A stretch of DNA of 64,000 nt from Lutibacter sp. (GCA_002733665.1 NVWM01000003.1:109636-173635); one strand, 5' to 3'. Shown: positions 51,952 to 62,473, counted from the stretch's first letter. Numbers and translations: made by a program. Notes: a model not told the origin generated them from the sequence alone.

Positions 51952-53283
51952 CGGATTCTTGAGCACATATTTTTTTCTAAATTTTATGACTAAAATCACG
52001 GCTCTTATAAACATCCAAACAGTAAATGCTATCCAAATTCCTGTAAGTTTTAAATCGAAATAATCTCCAATTAAAAGTGCTGGAACAAATCCTAAAAAAG
52101 TAGCAATTAATAATAAATTACGAAGTGTTACTGCTTCTGCTAAACCCTTATAAATTCCGTCAAATACAAATGCAATTGCGTTGATTGGTTGCATTGCAAG
52201 TACTATCCAAAAAACACCATAAAACGACTGTAAAACTAATGGTTCTTGTGAAAAAAGTTTTCCTATCGGAACATAAAAGATAACACAAACTACTACAAGG
52301 AGCGTTGAAATAATGGTTGAATATTTACTCAATCTGACACTTAATATTTTCATTGTTTTAAAATTTTTTTCTCCTAATAATTTTCCTGAAACTATATTTC
52401 CAACGCTTGCATATCCATCAATAAAAAAGGCGAAAAATATCCAAATTTGAAAGGCAATTGTCTGTGCAGCGATGTAATTATCACCATACTTTGTCGCATA
52501 TGAATTTGCAAGAAATAAGGCTACGTTTAATGCTATTGCTCTGATAATCAGATTAAAACTAATGGATAAAATGTTTTTAATTTCTTTGTTAAACGGAAAT
52601 GAAAACTTGATACTAAATGGAGTTTTCTTCAAAAATAGAATCAGTGCTAAAAGTGCCATTATGGCTTGAGCAATAACACTTGCCCAAGCTGCACCTCGAA
52701 TATTCATTGGCTCTATATAGCCTTCAATTCCATAAACCAAAGCAAAATCGAGGAGTACGTTTATACTCACGCCAACAATACTGATAATCATTGGCCAAAA
52801 AGTGTTTTGAAGACCTCTAAAAACTCCAAAAATGCTAAAGATAAAAAGCGTCAAAGGAAAACCATAAACACGAATCTTGTAATACTCAACAGAATAGGTC
52901 AAAACGATATTTTTGGCATTATATAGTTGAAATATTTCTGTTGCAAAATAATTTGAAACAAAATAAATAATAGCACTCAATACAAGGTTAATCGCAATAA
53001 TTTGTGAAGGTAGTGTAGCAATTTCATGTAATTTTTTGGCTCCTACATATTTTCCAACAATCGCAGAAATAGCAGAACGAGTTTGAGCCAAAATCCATAT
53101 CAAAGCAGAAATAAATGAACCTGCAATTCCAACAGCAGCAAGAGATTCAATAGGATTTATATCTATATTTCCAACAATTGCTGTGTCGGTAATTGAAAGT
53201 AAAGGCTCTGCAATACCAGTAATAATTGCAGGGATTGCAAGTCTGTTTATTCCTTTAAAAGTGATGTTTGATTCTTTATACAT
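51949..53283 (-). CDS. MATE-family efflux transporter (DinF-like)
   Basis: A 444-residue membrane protein with twelve predicted spans and the MATE opening (ITFKGINRLAIPAIITGIAEPLLSITDTAIVG, with the Pro and Asp of the first helix typical of DinF-type). It exports drugs or metabolites using a sodium or proton gradient. Substrate unknown. The start codon follows the hydrolase stop with no gap, so translation is coupled. Confidence 0.93.
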   Translation of the reverse strand: MYKESNITFKGINRLAIPAIITGIAEPLLSITDTAIVGNIDINPIESLAAVGIAGSFISALIWILAQTRSAISAIVGKYVGAKKLHEIATLPSQIIAINLVLSAIIYFVSNYFATEIFQLYNAKNIVLTYSVEYYKIRVYGFPLTLFIFSIFGVFRGLQNTFWPMIISIVGVSINVLLDFALVYGIEGYIEPMNIRGAAWASVIAQAIMALLALILFLKKTPFSIKFSFPFNKEIKNILSISFNLIIRAIALNVALFLANSYATKYGDNYIAAQTIAFQIWIFFAFFIDGYASVGNIVSGKLLGEKNFKTMKILSVRLSKYSTIISTLLVVVCVIFYVPIGKLFSQEPLVLQSFYGVFWIVLAMQPINAIAFVFDGIYKGLAEAVTLRNLLLIATFLGFVPALLIGDYFDLKLTGIWIAFTVWMFIRAVILVIKFRKKYVLKNP

Positions 53284-54132
53284 TTAATTATTGGCAATAA
53301 AATCAATACTAACTTGAACTGTTTTTTTGAGGTGAATTGGTAATGTTTCTTTATTCCAAGGGTGTTTACTTCCCAATGTGTGATTCATCTGATCTATAAG
53401 TGCTAATTCACTTTTTGGATTCCATAAATGCATATTTTCTGCTTCAAATGGCTTAACAACTTCATCAGAAGTACCGGCAACTATCAGTTGTGGTTTGTTG
53501 AGATTTTCTATTGCCGTTTTAATAGTCAATCGTTCTTCATTCTCTTTAAAATCTTTATAAAACTGATATTCATGTGGCATTTCTTGTTTCGTTCTTCCAT
53601 TTAAAACATATGAAGTTCCTGATTTTTTCCAGGCCTCTAAGTCTTTTCCTCTAGGAAATCTACTTCCATAATCTGATACTCCATTCCAAGAAATAACTTT
53701 AGAAATATTTTTATTTTCTGATGCTTTTATCATTGCAATTCCTCCTCCGAGAGAATGACCAATTAAGGTAATGTTGGTTGTGTCAACTTCGCTTTTATAT
53801 TTTTTATTGGCTGTAATCCAATTAATTACATCTTCCAAGTCGTTTAATTCTGTTGTGAGATTGTTTTCTCCAAAAGCCTCTAAGTCAGGAAAATCTACTG
53901 GGTTTTCAAGTGTTCCACCATTATGTGAGAAATTAAATTTTATAAAAAAATGATTGGTTTCTGCAAATGTTTTAGCAACCAAATCCCATGAGCCCCAATT
54001 TTTGAATCCTTTATAACCATGACAAAATATAACAATTGGTTTTTTTATAGCGTCTTCTTTATAGATTACATCTGTAACAATCGGTTTGTTATGGTGATTA
54101 CTTTTTACAACAAAATTTGATTCTATTTGCAT
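53284..54132 (-). CDS. alpha/beta hydrolase
   Basis: A 282-residue cytosolic alpha/beta hydrolase. Seen: FCHGYKGFKNWGSWD (oxyanion-hole loop), the nucleophile elbow GHSLGGGIAM, the acidic residue in AGTSDEVVKP and the histidine in QMNHTLGS. Carboxylesterase or dienelactone-hydrolase-like activity is likely; substrate not readable. Between the AddB-like gene (12-base gap) and the MATE gene, probably one operon. Confidence 0.92.
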   Translation of the reverse strand: MQIESNFVVKSNHHNKPIVTDVIYKEDAIKKPIVIFCHGYKGFKNWGSWDLVAKTFAETNHFFIKFNFSHNGGTLENPVDFPDLEAFGENNLTTELNDLEDVINWITANKKYKSEVDTTNITLIGHSLGGGIAMIKASENKNISKVISWNGVSDYGSRFPRGKDLEAWKKSGTSYVLNGRTKQEMPHEYQFYKDFKENEERLTIKTAIENLNKPQLIVAGTSDEVVKPFEAENMHLWNPKSELALIDQMNHTLGSKHPWNKETLPIHLKKTVQVSIDFIANN

Positions 54133-54144
54133 GTATTTTAAAAT

Positions 54145-56880
54145 TTAAAAGGCTTTGTTTGGATTTTCAAGAAAGGGGATTTCAGGGTTGAAAATTTCTG
54201 TAATGATTCGTTTTAACTCAACCAAAAACTCATTTATTTTTTCTTCTGAAATTATATGATCTTTTGCACGTCCCTCAGCAAAATTCATTTTTAAAAATCC
54301 GCTATTTAAATTCTTAAACGATATAATTCCCGCTTCAATTGGTTTCGATATATCAAAGTTTGTTTCTTCGATAAATAAATGAGCGTATAACATGACTTGT
54401 AATGCTTTTGTGTATTTATAATCGTCGCTCATTTTACTGAAATCAGTCATGCGTAATTGACTAGATTGCACCATACCCGTTTTGTAATCTACAATTCGAG
54501 TAACGCCATCAACTTGGTCAATCCTATCAATGATTCCGTGTAATTTTACAGGAAAGTTTAAACTTTCTATCTCTATTTTAGCAGATAACTTCTTTTCTAA
54601 TCCTATAATTTTAAGTTGCTTACCTTCATTTATTTCTTGTAACTCTTGTTTCAAAAAACGATTAACGTGTTTTTTGGAAACTTCAAAAATCAATTTATTT
54701 TTCCCTTTTGATATGTCGCCATTTACATATACTTTTTTAAAATTTTCTCCAACCAAACCTTCAACCTTTGAAAACATTTTTTTGAAAGATTCTTCCGTTA
54801 GGAATTTATCAAGATATGGTGTATATAACTGTTCTAAAGTTTCATGAATTACAGTTCCCATAGTATTTACAGCAACCGTTTCTTCAACTTCATTTACGTC
54901 TTTAATATTTAATATTTTCTGATAATAAAAATCTATTGGATTGTAAATATATGTCGATAAAGCGGAAGGTGACAAACCTTTTTTGGCTAGTTCATTTAAC
55001 TTTTCTATGACCAAATCTGTCTTTGATATCTCTTGTAATTCTTTAGTGTTGATCGTTACTTTAGGACTTACGATTGTATGTTTTATATCCGTTCTTTCTA
55101 TTTCCATTTGTGTCAAGAATCGGCTTTTCTCGCCAGTTCCATAAGCATCTCCTTCTGTATTATAAAGCACGTAAATATTTTTTGCTCTATGCAATAACCT
55201 ATAAAAGTGATATGAAAAAATCGCATCTTTTTCTTGATATGTTGGCAAGCCAAAATGTTTCTTAACGTCAAACGGTATAAATGATTTTTCGGACTTAGAA
55301 GCAGGTAAAACACCTTCATTTACTGATGTAATTATAACCGTTTCAAAATCAATAACTCGTGTTTCCAACATTCCCATCAATTGTAATCCTTCTAATGGTT
55401 CGCCTTGAAAAGATAATTTTTCATTTTTTGAAACTTGCAGAAAGAATTGATGTAACGTTTTTAGATTTGTTATATGTCCGTACTTTTCATTTAAAGTTTT
55501 TAATTGCTGAAAAACAGTGAAGAAACGATACACATATTCTCTCTCAATTCCGTTACTAATTTCTTTTAACTCTTTACAAATGGCAATACAGTTTTGAAGT
55601 ACTTTCTCTACAGTTGAATTTCCTTTCTTAAATAAAAAATCCATAAAATTAGTAGATTCTACTTCTTTAAAAATTTCTGAAATATTCTTTTCTGATAAAA
55701 AAATGAGGTTGGCTTTGCCAATTTTAGATGAACTTTTTATAGTTTTATCATTCAATAATTTCTTAAAGTAAGAATGGCTGCATAAATTTGATACGTCTTT
55801 ATGGTAAAATAAATTCTTATCTATAACACCTAATTTCTCTTGATTCAAGTATAGTTGAAAAACATTGTTAAAAAATCCCGCCAAAGGGATATCTGACAAA
55901 GGAAATCCCATTGTTATATTAATCTTTTCAACAGTATTTGGTAACGAGTTTAATGTCAAAGAAAGCAAAGACTCATCAGCCAATACAAGTGCAGTGTTAT
56001 TCTGGTTTTGCTTTTTTTGCAATAGCTCTCCTACATACTTTAACTGACTTACATTTTTTGTAGTGCTTATAAAATGGATGTTTTTTTCCTCTGAATTAAA
56101 ATGGTTTTCCATCCAATTAAATGGATTATTATGAAAATAATTCCATTCTTTCTTATACTTCCTTAAAAACATTCCCGATTCTTTAGATGTCTTTAAATAA
56201 CTTTCGTCAGCATCCCAATAAATAGATGCTAAACCACTTTGTAGCAATTCTTGGAAGATTCGTTCTTCTGCTTTATTAAGAGCGTTAAACCCTACCAAAA
56301 CAATATGTTTGTCAACATTGTTACTTATATAATGCTGAATATTACTCTCTGCTTCACGGTAAATTAATCCTTGATAACCTACTTTTTTAGAAAGTAGAAA
56401 TTGGTAAAATTCATCATAATATAAATGCAGTTTTTCAAAAAAAGAAAAATACTTTTTTGTGATTTCGGTAGTTGGATTCCAATTCTCTAATCGATTTATA
56501 TCTCTTAAATAGGTAAATAGGTCTTTAGTATCTAATAGATGTCTATCAACTTCATTAAAATCCTGTAAAACAATCGTTGCCCATTGAGAGAACGTATCAA
56601 AAGAATCATGCTTATCTTTTATAGTATGTGTTTTATAGACGGAATAAAACTCAAACAAAAGTTGAATTGTATCTATTTGTTTAACCTCTGCAAGTTCTTG
56701 AATGTAATTCTCAATACTTTTAATTTGAGGTAAAAAGGTTGCTGTAGTTAATTGTTTAATAATCTCTTCTCTAAGAAATACACATGCTCGTTGGCTTGGT
56801 AAGACAAAAATTAAATTATGTGTTGCAACTTTCTTTTGAGTAAGAATATCAGTAACTACATTTGAAAGAAAAGATTTCAT
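54145..56880 (-). CDS. AddB-like PD-(D/E)XK nuclease
   Basis: A 911-residue AddB/RecB-like nuclease of the Bacteroidota type. The N-terminal part has an inactive helicase fold (LIFVLPSQRACVFLREEI in place of Walker A, no functional P-loop seen). The C-terminal nuclease has the PD-(D/E)XK core DRIDQVDGVTRIVDYKTG (about 811-828) with the lysine in YKTG. It pairs with the AddA-like helicase at 58612-61770 to process double-strand ends for RecA loading. The two genes are separated by ompA instead of being adjacent. Confidence 0.9.
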   Translation of the reverse strand: MKSFLSNVVTDILTQKKVATHNLIFVLPSQRACVFLREEIIKQLTTATFLPQIKSIENYIQELAEVKQIDTIQLLFEFYSVYKTHTIKDKHDSFDTFSQWATIVLQDFNEVDRHLLDTKDLFTYLRDINRLENWNPTTEITKKYFSFFEKLHLYYDEFYQFLLSKKVGYQGLIYREAESNIQHYISNNVDKHIVLVGFNALNKAEERIFQELLQSGLASIYWDADESYLKTSKESGMFLRKYKKEWNYFHNNPFNWMENHFNSEEKNIHFISTTKNVSQLKYVGELLQKKQNQNNTALVLADESLLSLTLNSLPNTVEKINITMGFPLSDIPLAGFFNNVFQLYLNQEKLGVIDKNLFYHKDVSNLCSHSYFKKLLNDKTIKSSSKIGKANLIFLSEKNISEIFKEVESTNFMDFLFKKGNSTVEKVLQNCIAICKELKEISNGIEREYVYRFFTVFQQLKTLNEKYGHITNLKTLHQFFLQVSKNEKLSFQGEPLEGLQLMGMLETRVIDFETVIITSVNEGVLPASKSEKSFIPFDVKKHFGLPTYQEKDAIFSYHFYRLLHRAKNIYVLYNTEGDAYGTGEKSRFLTQMEIERTDIKHTIVSPKVTINTKELQEISKTDLVIEKLNELAKKGLSPSALSTYIYNPIDFYYQKILNIKDVNEVEETVAVNTMGTVIHETLEQLYTPYLDKFLTEESFKKMFSKVEGLVGENFKKVYVNGDISKGKNKLIFEVSKKHVNRFLKQELQEINEGKQLKIIGLEKKLSAKIEIESLNFPVKLHGIIDRIDQVDGVTRIVDYKTGMVQSSQLRMTDFSKMSDDYKYTKALQVMLYAHLFIEETNFDISKPIEAGIISFKNLNSGFLKMNFAEGRAKDHIISEEKINEFLVELKRIITEIFNPEIPFLENPNKAF

Positions 56881-56894
56881 AGAGAATTATAAAT

Positions 56895-56938
56895 TTCTAT
56901 AAAAATAAAAAACGTCTCGATAAAATCGAGACGTTTTT
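56895..56938 (-). terminator. intrinsic terminator after ompA
   Basis: On the minus strand AAAAACGTCTCGA / TCGAGACGTTTTT form a 13-bp stem with a five-base loop, followed by a T-rich tract. It follows the ompA stop at 56965 by about 26 bases. Confidence 0.93.
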
Positions 56939-56964
56939 AAAATATATTTTGAGAAATAAAATTA

Positions 56965-58422
56965 TTATCTAGTTAATTTAATTTCAACTCTTCTATTTTG
57001 CGCTCTACCAGAACTTGTATTGTTAGAAGCTACAGGATCAACTTCACCAAAACCTGCAGAAGTAAATGTATTCCCTAATTTGCTTGTTAAGTAAGCATTT
57101 ACAGCAGCAGCTCTTTTTTCTGATAATGTTTGATTTGAGGCTTTACTTCCTTGACTATCTGTGTGACCAGCAATATGAAAGCTTTCCGCTGGGAAATCTT
57201 TAACTAATCCAGCAATTTTATCTAAAATAGCATATGTTTCATCAGTAAAAGAATCTTGACCGCTTTTGAAATATACTGTTCTTGCTAAATTGTCTAATTC
57301 TGTAATATGTGTTTCTGTCATTCTTGCTGGAGGAGGACAACCATTGTGTTCTGCAACACCAGCAACCTCTGGACAAGCATCATCTTTATCTAAGATTTTA
57401 TCTCCATCTTTATCAGCCCAAGGACAACCATTGTTTGCAGCAGGTCCTGCTTCATTTGGACAGTTGTCTTTTCCGTCAACAATTCCGTCACCGTCAGTAT
57501 CAGGACATCCACCGTTTGCTTTAGATCCTTTTTCATTTGGACAATTATCTTCTCCATCAGCAATACCATCAGCATCAGCATCAGGACAACCGTTTAATTC
57601 TGCTAAACCAGCAACATCTGGACAAGCATCTTCAGAATCTATAATTCCATCACCATCAGTATCAGGACAACCATTAAATTCTTCTAATCCGAATACTTCT
57701 GGACAAGCGTCTTCTTTATCAAATATCCCATCACCATCAGTATCTGTTCCTCCAAATTTAACTGTAAAACCTACAGCATGTTGGAAGTGAGGTGCTATAT
57801 TATTATTATCAAAAGCATGCTTATAAGTAGTTTGGATATTGAATCCGAAACTATCACTTACCCATAAGTTAGTTCCTAATCCACCATTAACAGTACCAGT
57901 ACCCTTAGAATCTAACCAAGTGTAACCTCCACCAACAGATGCAAAAGGATCAAACCATGTTGAATTTTTAAACATAAGGTTATTTAAGTCATATTTAATT
58001 CCAAGATCTAATCCTAAATAGTTTAAGTCTCCAGGATTCTGCTCATAATTTGGATTTCCTTCACGATCTAATGGATTAAAAAATGGTAAATAGCCTTGAG
58101 AATCTTCCCAGTTTCCTATTTTAGTAATTCTATTTAATGTCCCTGCTAATTCAACTGAAAAGCCAGCATCTATATATCTCCCTACAGAAATTTTAGATAA
58201 AGAAGGTAGAATACTATAATGATCTTTTGCGTTAAAAAATTCATTAAACCATCCTGAAGAATGCCCTCCATTGCTTATTTCGCCTGGATGATTAGTTGGG
58301 TGAAAATCAACGGCGTTTATACCGAAGCTAATAGCCCAAGGATTGTTTTCATCCTGAGCATTGACGTTGCTATATCCAGCAACTACAAGTAAAGCTAATA
58401 AAGCTATTCTTAAATGTTTCAT
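56965..58422 (-). CDS. OmpA-family protein with TSP3 repeats
   Basis: A 485-residue outer-membrane protein. Signal peptide (MKHLRIALLALLVVAGYSNVNA), an N-terminal eight-strand beta-barrel (about 25-225), five calcium-binding thrombospondin type 3 repeats (DTDGDGIFDKEDACPEVFG and its kin, about 228-370), and a C-terminal peptidoglycan-binding OmpA domain (VYFKSGQDSFTDETY..GHTDSQGSKASNQTLSEKRA..RAQNRRVEIKLTR). It anchors the outer membrane to the wall. Strong promoter upstream and terminator downstream: an abundant, independent transcript placed between two recombination genes. Confidence 0.96.
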   Translation of the reverse strand: MKHLRIALLALLVVAGYSNVNAQDENNPWAISFGINAVDFHPTNHPGEISNGGHSSGWFNEFFNAKDHYSILPSLSKISVGRYIDAGFSVELAGTLNRITKIGNWEDSQGYLPFFNPLDREGNPNYEQNPGDLNYLGLDLGIKYDLNNLMFKNSTWFDPFASVGGGYTWLDSKGTGTVNGGLGTNLWVSDSFGFNIQTTYKHAFDNNNIAPHFQHAVGFTVKFGGTDTDGDGIFDKEDACPEVFGLEEFNGCPDTDGDGIIDSEDACPDVAGLAELNGCPDADADGIADGEDNCPNEKGSKANGGCPDTDGDGIVDGKDNCPNEAGPAANNGCPWADKDGDKILDKDDACPEVAGVAEHNGCPPPARMTETHITELDNLARTVYFKSGQDSFTDETYAILDKIAGLVKDFPAESFHIAGHTDSQGSKASNQTLSEKRAAAVNAYLTSKLGNTFTSAGFGEVDPVASNNTSSGRAQNRRVEIKLTR

Positions 58423-58462
58423 TTTTAAAATTTTAAATTTAATTTGTTTCCTATTTTAATTA

Positions 58463-58492
58463 CAAAGATAAGCTGTAATTGCTTAAATCCAA
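58463..58492 (-). promoter_or_regulatory. promoter of ompA (TTGG-N18-TATCTTTG)
   Basis: On the minus strand a -33 TTGG (58489-58492) and a full -7 TATCTTTG (58463-58470) separated by 18 bases, the standard Bacteroidota spacing, about 40 bases before the ATG. The clearest promoter of the window. Confidence 0.75.
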
Positions 58493-58611
58493 GAACAAAT
58501 CTACAAAATATTATGAATTATCCTAAAAAAAATATCTTTATTATAAATATAACTCATTAAAAACATAATTAAATTACTTATAATTAGTTTATTATATAAT
58601 TCTAAAACACT

Positions 58612-61600
58612 TTAATTTACTTTTTCAACTACTACTTTAGAATCAATATAGACTAAAAAGATTTCTGAAACTTCATAGCTCATTTCATAAAGTGCATTGC
58701 TATATTTTTTGAGTTGTTGGTGATGCTGCTGCTTTGATTTTCCAGTTTTATAATCAATAATTACTGCTTTGTTATTCTTCACAACAATTCTATCTGGAAT
58801 CAATCTTATCTTGTCTTTAGATATTAGTTCTTGCTCGTTAAACACCAGTAGATTAGTCTCATAAAAGCTTTTCAGTAATGGATGCCCTACAACTTCAAAA
58901 ACTTTCTTTTTAATTATCTCAGACTCTTCACCATTCAAAATTCCTTCATATATATATTGTTGAATAACACTTTCAACATCATCAATCGTAAATATTTTAG
59001 ACATTATTTCATGAATCAAATTACCATATTCAATCGCGTTCTCTTGATTTGTATCCCATAATTTAGAAGAATTTGCTACAATAGAAATATCATGATTTTT
59101 CCATGGCGAAGAGATAAACTTTTCTTGATCTATAAACTTACCTCTCTTTTGTGATTTCTCTTCTAAAGATACTCTTTTTAAATCACCAAAATTATATTCT
59201 AATTTATCTTCTCTCCAAGAATTATGATCTGCCTGATTCTTTAAAAAATCAATTAACAAATCTGAATAAAAACGAGCGTTTTCTAAATCATTGATTTTTG
59301 TTTTTTTCTCAGAAACGATATACAATTGCTCAACTGCTCTAGTAGTTGCTACATATAACAAGTTTAAACTATCTAACTCTATTTCTTCGCGTCTTTCAAT
59401 ATACAATTGCTCTCCGTATTCTCCTATGTAATTTAACTTTTTAGAGTAATCGACCAACGATGTTTCAAAATTTAAAAATTGTATCTTATCAAATTTATCA
59501 TACCAGATTTTAGGTTTTATTTCTCGATACATATCCAAATCATATGGATAAATTACCACGGGAAATTCCAAGCCTTTTGACTTATGAATTGTCATAATCT
59601 TAACCGCATTTTGCCCTTCTGGAATTGTAATACAAAGGTTTTCTTTTTTTTGCTCCCAATACTCCAAAAAACTACTTAAATCACTGCCTTTTCTTTGTTG
59701 ATATTCTAATACAAAATCTAAAAATGCCAATACAAAAGCATTTGGAATTAATACTAAATCAAAACAACGAATTATATACTCTACACTATCATAAAATGAA
59801 AGTGAAGCAAACTCAGTTTCGTTAAAAATGAATTTATATTTCTTAAGGTTTTCAAAAATTTCTTGATTTGATTTCTTTATTAACTCATTAATAAAGTTAT
59901 GTGTGTCATTTTGAATATCAGTTTTTTTACTTAAAAAATACAATGCATTAACAAGCGATTCAGCGTCTTCTGAATTGTATAAAAATGACATCAAATTAAT
60001 TATAAAACCAACTGTTTTATTGTTTTTTAACAAGAGTGTTTCTGATGAAATAATATCAATATTATTTTCTGATAAATAGTTGGCAACAGCAAACCCTTCT
60101 TTCTTTTTTCTAACTAAAACACAAACATCACTCAACGCAAAATTAGGGTCAAGGTTTTGAATAATGCTCAATACTTTTTTAGGAAAAATCAACTCTTTCT
60201 CTTCGTCTTCTTTATCTTTTTTGACGAATGAAATTTGTACAAATCCTCCTTCTTTTGTAGTCTTTTTTTGTTGATTTCCGTTTATATATAACTTTTGATG
60301 TTTCTCATTTGCAAAAAACCCTGAAAGATGAGTATAAAACCGATTGTTAAAGTCAATTATTTCAGAATAACTTCTAAAATTGGTTTCTAAATTTTTCATC
60401 TCTTTTGCTATAGGAAAAGGGTTATCTCCTTCTGTTAAACCGATAAATTGCTCTGCTTTTCCTCCGCGCCAACGGTAAATTGCTTGTTTTGAATCACCAA
60501 CCAACATCAGACTTCCTTTATCTCCTTCCAATGTTTCAGATGTTAATGCGTTTTCTATGAGCGGAATCAAATTCTGCCACTGTAATTGCGATGTATCTTG
60601 CATCTCATCAATAAAATAATATCGAAATTTTTCGCCGAGACGCTCGTAGATAAATGGCGCAGGCTCATCTTTTATTTTCTCTGAAATTAATTGATTAAAC
60701 TCTGCATTTAAACGAATATTATTTTGTTCTTTTATCTCGTTTAAGGATTGATTAATATGTTTTAAAACCGCCAACGGAATTAAACCTTTTAAGACTAAGT
60801 TATTCTTTGTGTATTCTTGATATAATCGTTCAGATTGAAGATATAACTCATTTAATTCTGGTTCGATTTTTTCTAAAACATCACTGAATTTTTCAATTAC
60901 ACCTTTATTGTAAATGTTTTTGTTCTCAATATTAAATTTTAATTTTGATTGATCAAAAAACTTACATTTAGAAAAGTCATTCACTAAATTTTCAAAATGT
61001 TTCGGAAAATATGAAGCTTTATAAACGCCTTCCTTTATATTATTTTCTTCAATAATAAGTAGTGCTTTATTCCCAATTTTAGAAAATTTATTTTCGATGG
61101 TTTTATTACTCTTACGCAACTGCTTTTTTAAATCTACAAAATCTTGAACTGTTTTTTTTTCTAACTTTTTTAAATTCTTCGTATCATTTTCGTTCAATAA
61201 AATTTTTGCGAATTCTTTTAAATCGTGTGTAATGTCCCATGACTTATCATCATCTGCTTTTTCTAATGAAAAATCAATTAAAACACTGGTTAAGTCTTTA
61301 TCAAAACCTATTTTAGAAATAAGTAAATCTACTGCTTCTTCTAATAATGAATTTACATCCATTTCGACATCAAAATTTAGAGAAAGCCCTAAGTCAAAAG
61401 AAAAGTTTCTGATAATTCGGTGTGTAAAAGCATCAATGGTTGTGATGTTAAAAGCCGAATAATTTTGCAGAATACTATTTAAAACACGTTTAGAGCGTTG
61501 CTGTAAAACTTCATTTGAAACAATAATTTCTTCGCTTATTTTTACAAACATATCGTTTGTTTTTCCTTCAGAAAATTCTTTCAAATTTTGAAGTATACGC

Positions 61601-61770
61601 TCTTTCATTTCAGCAGACGCTTTGTTGGTAAACGTAATCGCTAAAATATTTTGAAAACGAAAAACATCATCAGTAGAGAGAAGTATTTTAAGGTATTCTT
61701 TTACTAGCGTAAAAGTCTTTCCACTTCCTGCGGATGCATTATAAACTTGAAATTGTGGCTTTGTTTGCAA
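58612..61770 (-). CDS. AddA-like UvrD-family helicase-nuclease
   Basis: A 1052-residue DNA helicase with a C-terminal nuclease. Seen: Walker A ASAGSGKTFTL (about 12-22), Walker B YYFIDEMQDTSQLQW, motif III VGDSKQAIYRWRGG, motif V IMTIHKSKGLEFPVVI, motif VI LLYVATTRAVEQL, and the PD-(D/E)XK core DRIVVKNNKAVIIDYKTGKSK near the end. It unwinds and trims broken DNA ends with the AddB-like partner. The start is TTG at 61770; no in-frame ATG precedes the P-loop. Confidence 0.93.
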   Translation of the reverse strand: MQTKPQFQVYNASAGSGKTFTLVKEYLKILLSTDDVFRFQNILAITFTNKASAEMKERILQNLKEFSEGKTNDMFVKISEEIIVSNEVLQQRSKRVLNSILQNYSAFNITTIDAFTHRIIRNFSFDLGLSLNFDVEMDVNSLLEEAVDLLISKIGFDKDLTSVLIDFSLEKADDDKSWDITHDLKEFAKILLNENDTKNLKKLEKKTVQDFVDLKKQLRKSNKTIENKFSKIGNKALLIIEENNIKEGVYKASYFPKHFENLVNDFSKCKFFDQSKLKFNIENKNIYNKGVIEKFSDVLEKIEPELNELYLQSERLYQEYTKNNLVLKGLIPLAVLKHINQSLNEIKEQNNIRLNAEFNQLISEKIKDEPAPFIYERLGEKFRYYFIDEMQDTSQLQWQNLIPLIENALTSETLEGDKGSLMLVGDSKQAIYRWRGGKAEQFIGLTEGDNPFPIAKEMKNLETNFRSYSEIIDFNNRFYTHLSGFFANEKHQKLYINGNQQKKTTKEGGFVQISFVKKDKEDEEKELIFPKKVLSIIQNLDPNFALSDVCVLVRKKKEGFAVANYLSENNIDIISSETLLLKNNKTVGFIINLMSFLYNSEDAESLVNALYFLSKKTDIQNDTHNFINELIKKSNQEIFENLKKYKFIFNETEFASLSFYDSVEYIIRCFDLVLIPNAFVLAFLDFVLEYQQRKGSDLSSFLEYWEQKKENLCITIPEGQNAVKIMTIHKSKGLEFPVVIYPYDLDMYREIKPKIWYDKFDKIQFLNFETSLVDYSKKLNYIGEYGEQLYIERREEIELDSLNLLYVATTRAVEQLYIVSEKKTKINDLENARFYSDLLIDFLKNQADHNSWREDKLEYNFGDLKRVSLEEKSQKRGKFIDQEKFISSPWKNHDISIVANSSKLWDTNQENAIEYGNLIHEIMSKIFTIDDVESVIQQYIYEGILNGEESEIIKKKVFEVVGHPLLKSFYETNLLVFNEQELISKDKIRLIPDRIVVKNNKAVIIDYKTGKSKQQHHQQLKKYSNALYEMSYEVSEIFLVYIDSKVVVEKVN

Positions 61771-61840
61771 TCAATAATTATTTTGATGCAAATTACATTT
61801 TTAAAATCAAAAAAAAGAAACTATTTCCTTAACGGGATTT

Positions 61841-62473
61841 TTACTCAAAACATTCTGTTCCGTGCCCCTTTTTACCTCTTCCACTTCCAAATCGATGTAC
61901 AATACTTACTGAGTATTGAAAATGTTGAATCATTGGGTAGTCAAGATCAGCGTACTTAAACTTCATGTCTCCATTCACTCCAAATTTTTCTGCAAACCAA
62001 TACGTAACTCCAATCCCAGAATTAAAAGTTGCAGTCCCTTTATCATCTATTGATGTGTGTCCTGCACCAATCAAAACATAAGGGTTTAACTTATAATTAT
62101 CTTTAAGAATACTATAATGTACTGAAAGGTCAATTGCACTATATGATAAATCGTCTACTCGAAAATCTCCAATATTATAAATTTTGTTTCTAGTATAAGC
62201 AAGGTCTGCAGAAATTCTTTTCCAAATATGTCTACTAATATTAATTTTTGGATGTCCTTTTTGATTCCAATGATCCTCAACATTAAACAATTCATTTCCA
62301 AGTCCAGCGTTATTTCCAGTAATATGCCCAATTCCGTTTGATGGGAAAAAGTCTATTGCATTCATTCCTAATCCTACTACCCATTTATTTTCTTCATCTT
62401 GAGAGTAAGAATTTTGAGTTGCAGACAGAATTATTAATAGAATAATAATACTTTTTGGGGTGTTAATTTTCAT
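61841..62473 (-). CDS. OmpA-barrel-only paralogue
   Basis: A 210-residue outer-membrane protein with a signal peptide (MKINTPKSIIILLIILSATQNSYS) and only the barrel part seen in the OmpA protein 3.5 kb away: WVVGLGMNAIDFFPSNG versus WAISFGINAVDFHPTNH, then FNVEDHWNQKGHPKINISRHIWK versus FNAKDHYSILPSLSKISVGRYID. It lacks the TSP3 and peptidoglycan-binding domains and ends in GSGRGKKGHGTECFE. It probably arose by duplication and partial loss. Its leader resembles that of batE. Confidence 0.88.
   Translation of the reverse strand: MKINTPKSIIILLIILSATQNSYSQDEENKWVVGLGMNAIDFFPSNGIGHITGNNAGLGNELFNVEDHWNQKGHPKINISRHIWKRISADLAYTRNKIYNIGDFRVDDLSYSAIDLSVHYSILKDNYKLNPYVLIGAGHTSIDDKGTATFNSGIGVTYWFAEKFGVNGDMKFKYADLDYPMIQHFQYSVSIVHRFGSGRGKKGHGTECFE

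Noticed and set aside
57330..57750. Regularly spaced DNA repeats resembling a CRISPR or tandem array
   Set aside because: They encode the TSP3 calcium-binding repeats of the OmpA protein in frame; the units are not identical and there are no spacers.
57266..57790. 174-codon plus-strand open frame opposite ompA
   Set aside because: Proline/serine-rich translation is the reverse image of the TSP3 repeats; no ribosome or promoter signal and no family resemblance.
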